A stretch of DNA of 5,708 nucleotides from an uncultured Clostridia bacterium. Its GTDB lineage: Bacteria > Bacillota > Clostridia > Oscillospirales > Oscillospiraceae. The translations under genes were made by a program, and so were the position numbers. The notes under the pieces are model-generated. The model searched no databases. It saw only the letters and a program-made list of their open reading frames with translations, and was not told the DNA's origin. Shown piece by piece: positions 1 through 5,708 of this stretch. The stretch lies in NCBI GenBank assembly GCA_937894515.1, contig CALCRH010000154.1:1-5708 (forward strand), given 5' to 3'. How positions within the stretch are numbered: the stretch's first letter is position 1; the number at the start of each line of letters is the position of its first letter.

Positions 1-707
1 GAAGTATTGATAAAAACGAAGGCGAGCTCCTACGTAATGCCATTGAATTCACGGAACGGGAAGCCGGAGATATTTTGACGCACCGTGTGGATCTGGAAGC
101 AGTATCTATTGATGCAACAAAGGAAGAAATCGCGCAGGCATTCTCAGAATCACGCTTCTCCCGTATTCTCGTTTATGAGGAAAGTATAGACAACATCATC
201 GGCGTGATCCACCAGAAGGTTTTTTACGATCACGGCGGGATTTCAGCGAAAGCACTCCGTGAACTGATCTCTCCGGTGATTTTCGTCATGCAAAGCGAAA
301 AGATCAGCAGTCTGCTCCGTCAACTACAGAAAAGTAAGCTCCATGTATCGGTGGTGCTGGATGAATACGGCGGTACCTACGGCATGGTGACCATGGAGGA
401 TATTCTGGAGGAGCTGGTCGGCGAGATCTGGGACGAGCATGACGAGGTGTATGAGACTTTCTGGGAGATCAGCCCCGGCGTATACCGCGCGGATGGCTCG
501 GTCGATTTGGATGATTTCTGTGACTTCTTTGACGTAAAAACAGATTCTGAAATGGTGTCGCTCAGCGGCTTTGTGATGGAGAAAATCGGCCATCTTGCAA
601 AGGTCGGTGACAGCATCGTACACGACGGTTTCACGGTCAGTGTAACGGCGATGGAGTATCACCGGGTATCAGAGGTGGAAATCCGCAGGACAGAAATAGA
701 TGAATGA
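1..707 (+). CDS. CorC/HlyC (CNNM-type) CBS-domain protein, 3' part only
   Basis: The reading frame is open from the window edge (first full codon at position 3) to TGA at 705-707, giving 234 visible residues. The family is usually about 400-450 residues, so the N-terminal DUF21/CNNM membrane domain lies outside the window. What remains is the cytoplasmic part: a linker and first CBS domain (visible residues about 20-85), then a second CBS domain (about 85-145) with the family signature DEYGG (120-124) followed by GMVTMEDILEELVGEI (127-142). A C-terminal CorC_HlyC transporter-associated domain (about 155-230) begins near DGSVDLDDF. A TTG at 75 could be read as a start, but homologous-looking sequence continues in frame upstream (EFTEREAGDI), so it is internal. 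Relatives are annotated as hemolysin family or CorC and linked to Mg2+/Co2+ homeostasis; the transported ion cannot be decided here. It converges on the Na/Pi gene. Confidence 0.93.
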   Translation, partial: SIDKNEGELLRNAIEFTEREAGDILTHRVDLEAVSIDATKEEIAQAFSESRFSRILVYEESIDNIIGVIHQKVFYDHGGISAKALRELISPVIFVMQSEKISSLLRQLQKSKLHVSVVLDEYGGTYGMVTMEDILEELVGEIWDEHDEVYETFWEISPGVYRADGSVDLDDFCDFFDVKTDSEMVSLSGFVMEKIGHLAKVGDSIVHDGFTVSVTAMEYHRVSEVEIRRTEIDE

Positions 708-780
708 TATGGCGTTGTTAAAGACAGGCTTACTCTGTTTCTGAACTCTCAGGCTCCGTTATTTATTAAGACATAAAATA

Positions 781-829
781 AAAACCGCTGTAGTATTCGC
801 CTCAGTTCAGCGAATTCTACAGCGGTTTT
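781..829. terminator. Bidirectional rho-independent terminator between convergent genes
   Basis: A 20-base arm (781-800) pairs with 810-829 around a 9-base loop, ctcagttca. The only mismatch is T794 opposite T816. The arms contain AAAACCGCTGTAG and its complement CTACAGCGGTTTT, so the hairpin has an A-tract on one side and a T-tract on the other. Read on the minus strand, the stem runs straight into TTTTTATTTTAT, a strong U-tail about 45 bases past the Na/Pi stop codon. Read on the plus strand, it ends in four Ts followed by GTGTC, a weaker tail about 73 bases past the CorC-like stop. It probably ends both transcription units and blocks read-through into antisense RNA. This is a prediction from structure alone. 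Confidence 0.88.
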
Positions 830-874
830 GTGTCATAGGTTCAATTGCGATAGAGTGCTTTGCGCACGATGCAT

Positions 875-2617
875 TTATACCAGGTATTTACGTTGATACT
901 GTATGTATTTACGTTCAAACTCTTCATTGTTTTTACGATAGGCATTTAGACTTTCGTGCAGATTGAGATTGAGGAGCTGTCGATCGATGATACAGCCGGC
1001 AATGTTTGAGCAATGGTCACCAATTCGTTCAAGATTTGTCAATATATCAGCCCATACAAAACCTACTTCAACCGTACATTTGCCTTCCTTCATACGAAGA
1101 ATATGATTTGTTCGCAGTTGTTCCTTCAGGTTGTCCAGTACTTGCTCCAGAGGTTCCACCTCCACGGCAGAGTTCACGTCCGAATGAATAAAAGCGTTGC
1201 TGGCAAGGCAGAGGATTTCGTTTGCGGCATCCGTTATCACATCAAATTCCCGGCGAGCATCTGCGCTAAGGGATATTTTTTTGCTTTGAAGCTCCTCGGC
1301 AGATTCAAGTATGTTGACTGCATGGTCAGAAATTCTTTCGAAATCGCCAATGGATTTCAATAGGACAGTGATCTCTTCGCTTTCTTCCATACCCATTTGC
1401 GTTGCACTTACTTTGACCAGATAAGAGCCGATGACATCCTCATATTTATCACACGCAGTCTCTTTCTCCCGGATGCTTTCTGCCGACTGAGCTGAGTAGT
1501 TGTTGACAGATTGTATGGATTCCTGCAGTGCGGACACTGCTGTCTGTACCATCTTAATCGAAAGCCTACGAGCTTGTTCCAGCGCTAAATGCGGGGAAGC
1601 CAGTAATCTCTCGTCCAGCGCTATGGTCTCCTCCCGGTCCGTTGAAGACGGAACGAGAATCCCTGCTATCTTTTCAAGAACGGAGGACATCGGCAGCAGC
1701 AGTGCTGTAGAGAGAATCTTGAATGCGGTGTTGACAACGGCGATTCCCACCAGCGATGCGGGAGCGTCAAGTATGGCGGGAGAGAATATATAACGGATGA
1801 CGGAATATACAGTGATCCATACGGCAGCACCGATAATGTTGAAGGACAAATGCACGACCGCAGCCCGCTTTGCCTCTTTTTTTGCGCCAACGCTGGAGAG
1901 CATGGCAGTCACGCAGGTGCCGATGGCATCGCCCATCACGATGGGGATAGCGGCGGCATAAGACACCACACCTGTCATGGCTAAAGCTTGCAAAATACCC
2001 ACAGAGGCGGAACTGGACTGAATTATGGCAGTCAGGAGCGCACCTGCCAGTAAACCCAACAGAGGGTGCTTAAACATCAGAAAAAGCTCCCTGAAAGCAG
2101 GAACTTCACTGAGCCCGGATACAGCACTGGTCATAGTCTCCATACCGAACATCAGCGTGGCAAAGCCCAACAGGATCATTCCGGTATCCTTCTTTGTGGT
2201 CTTCCGGCAGAACATATAGAAGATAATGCCGAGCAGTGCCAATATCGGTGTAAAAGAAGATGGTTTCAGCAAGCGTACCCATGTGCTGTCACCGCTGATT
2301 CCGCCAAGCGACAAAATCCAACCGGTGACGGTCGTGCCCACATTGGCGCCCATAATGACATTGACTGCTTGGCGAAGAGTCATTAACCCGGAGTTGACAA
2401 ACCCCACCACCATCACAGTGGTAGCTGAAGAGCTTTGGATCACTGCTGTGACGCCGCAGCCGGTAAGGAACCCCGCAAATTTGTTGGTAGTCATTTTAGA
2501 AAGAACGGTACGTAGCTTTCCGCCCGCTCTTTTTTCTAACGCTTTTCCCATAATATTCATACCGAAAAGGAAAAGGCACAGTCCACCGATCATTGTAAGC
2601 GCATCAAAGGCATCCAT
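875..2617 (-). CDS. Na/Pi cotransporter family protein (NptA-like) with C-terminal PhoU-like domain
   Basis: The 580-residue protein is predicted to import inorganic phosphate with Na+ across the cytoplasmic membrane. Two Na_Pi_cotrans repeats are visible. The first has QSSSATT (61-67) and GANVGTTVT (90-98); the second has QSSSAS (200-205) and GDAIGTCVTA (229-238). This inverted-repeat QSSS pattern is the hallmark of the SLC34/NptA family. Hydrophobic segments fill residues about 5-320. After about residue 345 the chain becomes helical and charged and carries two PhoU-type motifs, DFERISDHAVNI (425-436) and NLERIGDHCSNI (528-539), whose acidic residues bind metal in PhoU proteins. Length and domain order are normal for bacterial members. 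I start at ATG 2617 rather than the in-frame GTG at 2626, because AAGAGGAA (2634-2627) directly abuts the GTG but lies about 10 bases from the ATG. It is the last gene of the trkA-trkH group and stops just before the terminator. Whether the PhoU-like tail regulates transport or signals elsewhere is unknown. Confidence 0.95.
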   Translation of the reverse strand: MDAFDALTMIGGLCLFLFGMNIMGKALEKRAGGKLRTVLSKMTTNKFAGFLTGCGVTAVIQSSSATTVMVVGFVNSGLMTLRQAVNVIMGANVGTTVTGWILSLGGISGDSTWVRLLKPSSFTPILALLGIIFYMFCRKTTKKDTGMILLGFATLMFGMETMTSAVSGLSEVPAFRELFLMFKHPLLGLLAGALLTAIIQSSSASVGILQALAMTGVVSYAAAIPIVMGDAIGTCVTAMLSSVGAKKEAKRAAVVHLSFNIIGAAVWITVYSVIRYIFSPAILDAPASLVGIAVVNTAFKILSTALLLPMSSVLEKIAGILVPSSTDREETIALDERLLASPHLALEQARRLSIKMVQTAVSALQESIQSVNNYSAQSAESIREKETACDKYEDVIGSYLVKVSATQMGMEESEEITVLLKSIGDFERISDHAVNILESAEELQSKKISLSADARREFDVITDAANEILCLASNAFIHSDVNSAVEVEPLEQVLDNLKEQLRTNHILRMKEGKCTVEVGFVWADILTNLERIGDHCSNIAGCIIDRQLLNLNLHESLNAYRKNNEEFERKYIQYQRKYLV

Positions 2618-2626
2618 TATTATCAC

Positions 2627-2634
2627 TTCCTCTT
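2627..2634 (-). promoter_or_regulatory. Ribosome binding site of the Na/Pi cotransporter gene
   Basis: AAGAGGAA on the minus strand lies within the 41-base gap after trkH. It leaves about 10 bases from GAGGA to ATG 2617, slightly long but workable, and almost no spacer to the upstream GTG 2626. It therefore decides the start in favour of the ATG and shortens the longest possible reading by three residues. Confidence 0.7.
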
Positions 2635-2658
2635 GTCATAGTATTTTATATTTGGATT

Positions 2659-4200
2659 TCAGCTTTTTCGCCATGTCCGCCTGCTGAACAGGATCAGAAC
2701 CGGAAGAATCTCCAGTCTGCCGAGCAGCATGGTAAATGTCAGAACAATCGTTGAGAAATCGCTGTATCCCGCATAGCAGGAATAGGGCCCGACGGCTTCA
2801 AATGCAGGCCCGACATTCGATATGCAGGCAAGAACCGCTGAAAAATTGCTGAAGAAGCCATGCTGCACGGTATAAGTTCCTGCGTCTGAAACGATATTTA
2901 CACTCTGACCGCTCACCGGATCGAACGCCAGCAGGAACAGCGCTGCCAGAAATACGAAGAAATAGAGCGTGATAAATGCAAATACATCGTTAATAATATT
3001 TCTTTCAAGCGTTTTGCCCTCAAACTTTGCTTTCGGAACATACCGGGGATTGATCATTTTACGGATGTTGATATACGCTCCCTTTATGGCGATCACGATG
3101 CGGGACACCTTGATGCCTCCTGCCGTGGAGCCGGCCATAGCACCAATGAACATAACCAAAACCAGACAGGTCGTGGCAAGCAGAGGCCAAACGGCATAGT
3201 CGGTCGTGGTAAATCCCGCCGTTGTCATCAGAGATGCCACCTGGAACAGAGCGTGGCGGAACGCTTCCTCCGTTGTATAGGTCTGAGGAAATGCTTCTGC
3301 CCGCCAGACAAGGCTGAAAAATACCAGTATAACAGCGCCTGCAACGATGGAAAAATAGCTTCTGAATTCCTCGCTGCGGAGCACATCCTTCCATTTTCCG
3401 ATAAGAAGCAGATAATACAGGCTGAAATTGCAGCCGAACAGGATCAAAAAAACGGACATAACATATTGGGAGAACGGATGAAACAGCTCCATGCTGCCGG
3501 GAATAAATCCAAATCCGCCGGTTCCGGCACATCCAAAGGTTGCAAGTAAACTGAAGAAGAATTTCTCGTTTTCATATCCCGGAATCGGCTTGTCGAGCAT
3601 CAGAACGGCAACCTCAAGAACGGTCATCCCGAGATAGATCAGATATAAGATCTTCGTCGTTACCTTCATCTTTGATACAAGCTTGCCGACCTGCGGACCG
3701 GGACTCTCTGCCCGCAGAAGATGCATGGAGGAACCGTCATTACTCTCCGGTATAAAAATCAAGACAAACACGAGAATTCCCATGCCGCCGATCCAGTGGG
3801 AAAAACTGCGCCAGAAGAGCGCCGAGTGTGAAAGAACTGTGATATCTGTAATGATACTGGAACCGGTGGTGGTGAAGCCGGACATGATTTCAAAACAGGC
3901 ATCCACATAATTCGGAATTTCCCCGGTGATCACAAACGGGATCGCTCCGAACAGCGTCATTATGATCCACACCAGCGCTGTCAGCGCAAAGCCCTCTTTC
4001 TGATAGAGCTTATTGCGGTTCGGTTTGGGAATCTGGAGTAAAAAACCAATCGCGGTCAACAAAATGATCGGGATTAAAAAAGCAAGATTATGTATGAGAG
4101 ATTCCCTGTAAATGAAGCTGACTGCCAGTGGCAGGATCATCAGGATGCCCTCAAGAATCATGATCTTTCCCAGAATTTTTCCGAGTTTTCTGTAATTCAT
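2659..4200 (-). CDS. trkH: Trk-type potassium uptake membrane subunit TrkH
   Basis: This 513-residue integral membrane protein forms the K+ translocation pore of the Trk/Ktr superfamily and works with the TrkA protein encoded just upstream. Four pore-loop repeats can be seen. Loop 1 is SGFTTTGSS (107-115), loop 2 is FGCAGTGGFGF (222-232), loop 3 is LMTTAGFTTTD (324-334) and loop 4 is SNVGPAFEAVGP (461-472). Each contains the filter glycine expected of the family. The GSTAGGIK segment (357-364) matches the conserved intramembrane gating loop of the third repeat. A basic tail, RRTWRKS, ends the protein. The length is normal for TrkH (about 480-510). The ATG at 4200 is preceded by AGGGTGG (4211-4205), which overlaps the trkA stop, so translation is probably coupled. 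Loops 2 and 4 show some less common residues (see findings). KtrB is the close alternative, but the length and the two-domain TrkA partner favour TrkH. Confidence 0.96.
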   Translation of the reverse strand: MNYRKLGKILGKIMILEGILMILPLAVSFIYRESLIHNLAFLIPIILLTAIGFLLQIPKPNRNKLYQKEGFALTALVWIIMTLFGAIPFVITGEIPNYVDACFEIMSGFTTTGSSIITDITVLSHSALFWRSFSHWIGGMGILVFVLIFIPESNDGSSMHLLRAESPGPQVGKLVSKMKVTTKILYLIYLGMTVLEVAVLMLDKPIPGYENEKFFFSLLATFGCAGTGGFGFIPGSMELFHPFSQYVMSVFLILFGCNFSLYYLLLIGKWKDVLRSEEFRSYFSIVAGAVILVFFSLVWRAEAFPQTYTTEEAFRHALFQVASLMTTAGFTTTDYAVWPLLATTCLVLVMFIGAMAGSTAGGIKVSRIVIAIKGAYINIRKMINPRYVPKAKFEGKTLERNIINDVFAFITLYFFVFLAALFLLAFDPVSGQSVNIVSDAGTYTVQHGFFSNFSAVLACISNVGPAFEAVGPYSCYAGYSDFSTIVLTFTMLLGRLEILPVLILFSRRTWRKS

Positions 4201-4204
4201 AGCG

Positions 4205-4211
4205 CCACCCT
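4205..4211 (-). promoter_or_regulatory. Ribosome binding site of trkH overlapping the trkA stop codon
   Basis: On the minus strand the trkA stop TAG (4212-4210) runs into AGGGTGG, which is followed by CGCT and the trkH ATG. The Shine-Dalgarno site therefore shares bases with the stop codon of the gene before it. Ribosomes finishing trkA would be placed next to the trkH start, a common arrangement for subunits of one complex. Confidence 0.75.
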
Positions 4212-5565
4212 ATTCAAAAACATCGGATAAATCATCTATGTTTTTCCGTGTCGTAACAACCACCACATTATCGCCCGGCATAATCACAGAATTGCCGTTT
4301 GGGATCATGACTTCACTTCCCCGAATGATGCAGGCAACGAGGCAGCCTCTCTTGACAGACAGTTCCGACAGCGATTTCCCGCAGAACGGCTCCGGCTTTG
4401 CGGCAATGAATTCCAGCGCTTCAATCCGATGCCCTACCAGCGAATAGAGCGTCTGCACATGACTGCCGATGGAATTGGACAGTGCGCGGGCATAACTGAT
4501 GATCCGACCGGCGACGACCTGTTTAGGTGACACCGTGTTCTCAATACCCAGCTCGTCCAGCATTCCAAACAGCTCATCATTTTCGATCTGCGTAATGGCT
4601 TTTTTAACCTGCTTTCGGTTGGCGAACATAGATACGATCATGTTTTCTTCGTCAACATCTGTTAATGCAACGAAGGCATCCATCGCTTCAATGCCTTCCT
4701 CTATCAGAAGATCGTGCCGTGTCCCGTTCCCGCAGGATACTGTAACTTTGGGGAGCGCTTCAGCAAGCTCATCCGCTTTTGCGGCGTTTTCTTCGATCAG
4801 CTTAACGGTATACCTCTTTTGAGACAGGGCATCTGCCAGATAGTATCCGATTTTCCCGCCGCCTACGATCATGACGTTTTTGAAGGGAGATTTCACAAGC
4901 TTTGTTTCATCGAGAAAACTCCCCAAAGTCCTCGCATCCGCAGTAAAGTGGATTCTGTCGCCGCATTGGATCACGAAATCGCCGCCGGGAATGATGACAT
5001 CATCCATTCTTTGAACAGCGCAGATCAGCACCTTGGAATGCAGCTTCTTCCCCAAAGCGGACAGGCTTTCTCCAATCAGCGTACAGCCTTCTCTTGCGAT
5101 GACCTCTACGAGCAGTGCCTGTCCTTCCGCGAAATGCTCTATGCCGGAAACAGAAGGAAGACTGATCAGGTTGAATATTTCATTTGCGGTTTCCAGTTCG
5201 GGATTCACGACCATTGAAATACCGAGATCACCTTTCATATCGCCGATCTGCTTTCGGTAGTCCGGATTCCGAACGCGGGCAACAGTATGCGCGACACCCA
5301 TATGTTTGGAAACCATGCAGGCAAAAACGTTCAGCTCATCATTTCGCGTCAGCGCGATGACCAGATCCGCATTTTGCACGCCTGCCTCCGCTTGTATGTC
5401 CATACAGGCACCGTTGCCCACCACACCGAAAATATCATATTCCTCCACCAGCTTTTCGATCAGATCCTTGCTTTCGTCTATGACCGTAATCGTGTGGCCT
5501 TCGACGGAAAGATATTTTAGTATCGTCTGTCCGATACTGCCAAGACCGATTATTATCACTTTCAT
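4210..5565 (-). CDS. trkA: Trk potassium transport regulatory protein TrkA (two RCK units)
   Basis: The 451-residue cytoplasmic protein binds nucleotides (NAD(H)/ATP in studied relatives) and gates the TrkH pore. It has the standard duplicated layout. RCK_N 1 (about 1-130) carries GLGSIG (7-12) and the acidic D30 that ends the second strand of the Rossmann fold; RCK_C 1 covers about 142-224. RCK_N 2 (about 230-350) carries GGGKIG (235-240) and E258; RCK_C 2 covers about 368-450. NGACMDI (51-57) and NGTRHDLL (280-287) are matching positions of the repeat, showing the internal duplication. Both glycine motifs are intact, so both halves could bind nucleotide. The length fits full-size TrkA (about 450-460) rather than the single-unit KtrA (about 220). 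The ATG at 5565 has GGAG 8 bases upstream (5577-5574). The stop lies 9 bases before trkH. There are no signal peptide or membrane segments, as expected. Confidence 0.97.
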   Translation of the reverse strand: MKVIIIGLGSIGQTILKYLSVEGHTITVIDESKDLIEKLVEEYDIFGVVGNGACMDIQAEAGVQNADLVIALTRNDELNVFACMVSKHMGVAHTVARVRNPDYRKQIGDMKGDLGISMVVNPELETANEIFNLISLPSVSGIEHFAEGQALLVEVIAREGCTLIGESLSALGKKLHSKVLICAVQRMDDVIIPGGDFVIQCGDRIHFTADARTLGSFLDETKLVKSPFKNVMIVGGGKIGYYLADALSQKRYTVKLIEENAAKADELAEALPKVTVSCGNGTRHDLLIEEGIEAMDAFVALTDVDEENMIVSMFANRKQVKKAITQIENDELFGMLDELGIENTVSPKQVVAGRIISYARALSNSIGSHVQTLYSLVGHRIEALEFIAAKPEPFCGKSLSELSVKRGCLVACIIRGSEVMIPNGNSVIMPGDNVVVVTTRKNIDDLSDVFE

Positions 5566-5571
5566 TTTTAA

Positions 5572-5577
5572 TTCTCC
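5572..5577 (-). promoter_or_regulatory. Ribosome binding site of trkA
   Basis: GGAGAA on the minus strand lies 8 bases (GGAG to ATG) before the trkA start at 5565, ideal spacing for a Gram-positive type ribosome site. It supports this start; no other in-frame start lies between it and the upstream gene's stop. I could not identify a convincing promoter or terminator in the 39-base gap to the upstream gene. Confidence 0.7.
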
Positions 5578-5604
5578 AATGTTAACGCAGATATCGTAGT
5601 TTAT

Positions 5605-5708
5605 TTAAGCATAAAACAGCCAGAGATAAATATAGGCAGGAATTACCGCTCCAAGAGTGAACGGAATACCGATGCGCGTAAAATCCTTTGTTTTTACTTC
5701 ATAGCCGG
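5605..5708 (-). CDS. C-terminal end of a membrane protein, possibly an SLC13/ArsB-NhaD-type permease
   Basis: On the minus strand one frame is open from the window edge to TAA at 5607-5605, giving 33 residues (first full codon at 5706). The other two minus-strand frames both meet stops within a few codons of the edge. The visible part is a short polar stretch, GYEVKTKDFTRIG, then a strongly hydrophobic helix, IPFTLGAVIPAYIYLWLFYA, that ends the protein. A final membrane helix preceded by a 'KDFxRIGIPFTL'-like turn resembles the end of ion-transporter superfamily permeases such as SLC13 or ArsB/NhaD proteins. That is a resemblance from memory on a very short fragment and could be wrong. The gap to trkA is 39 bases with no visible terminator, so this gene may lead the same transcript. 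Confidence 0.6.
   Translation of the reverse strand, partial: GYEVKTKDFTRIGIPFTLGAVIPAYIYLWLFYA

Noticed and set aside
75..77. TTG as the start of the CorC-like protein
   Set aside because: The frame stays open to the window edge and the residues upstream fit the linker before the first CBS domain, so this is an internal leucine codon of a gene cut by the window.
324..662. Open frame on the minus strand opposite the CorC-like gene (112 residues)
   Set aside because: It lies entirely antisense to a gene with clear CBS and CorC_HlyC signatures and has no recognisable motif, so it is a shadow frame.
857..869. Small inverted repeat GTGC-tttgc-GCAC after the Na/Pi gene
   Set aside because: The stem is only 4 base pairs with no T-run. 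The much stronger hairpin at 781-829 explains termination.
1013..1363. 116-residue plus-strand frame opposite the PhoU-like tail
   Set aside because: It is antisense to the conserved PhoU-type motifs and has no recognisable features.
2618..2658. Possible internal promoter before the Na/Pi gene (TATAAAATACTAT on the minus strand)
   Set aside because: The -10-like AT-rich bases have no TTGACA-like hexamer at 16-18 bases upstream, so the resemblance is probably chance in an AT-rich gap.
2226..2687. 153-residue open frame on the plus strand opposite the Na/Pi cotransporter start and trkH end
   Set aside because: It is antisense to two well-supported genes and their junction, with no family motif, so it is treated as a shadow.
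3059..3532. 157-residue open frame on the minus strand overlapping trkH in another frame
   Set aside because: The trkH frame carries the pore-loop and GSTAGGIK motifs through this stretch. The alternative protein is rich in Arg, Cys and His with no domain pattern, typical of an out-of-frame reading.

Overview
This window looks like an ordinary chromosomal segment of a low-to-moderate G+C Gram-positive bacterium, most likely a member of the Clostridia (Bacillota). The evidence is the purine-rich Shine-Dalgarno sites a few bases before each start, the tight gene packing, and a NptA-type Na/phosphate symporter with a fused PhoU-like tail next to trkA and trkH. The lineage is inferred from gene style and order; no marker gene is present.

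Layout. Positions 1-707 (+) carry the 3' part of a CorC/HlyC (CNNM-type) CBS-domain protein whose membrane domain lies upstream of the window. Positions 708-874 are intergenic and hold a long, almost perfect hairpin (781-829) that can act as a transcription terminator for genes arriving from both sides. The rest is on the minus strand. In transcription order it holds the last 33 codons of a membrane protein (5605-5708), trkA (4210-5565), trkH (2659-4200) and a Na/Pi cotransporter with a PhoU-like domain (875-2617).

The minus-strand genes are separated by only 39, 9 and 41 bases, with no terminator visible between them. They are probably co-transcribed and end at the shared hairpin. TrkA is the cytoplasmic nucleotide-binding regulator of the K+ channel-like subunit TrkH, so the two form one potassium uptake system. 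The third protein imports phosphate with Na+ and may sense or regulate through its PhoU-like tail. The unit therefore concerns inorganic ion homeostasis: K+, Pi, perhaps Na+, with a possible Mg2+-related CorC gene converging on it.

I found no mobile element, CRISPR array, RNA gene, riboswitch or frameshift. No stretch longer than about 300 bases lacks a gene. I see no sign of a previously undescribed system; the findings are modest and concern operon structure, start choice, the terminator and some selectivity-filter residues.
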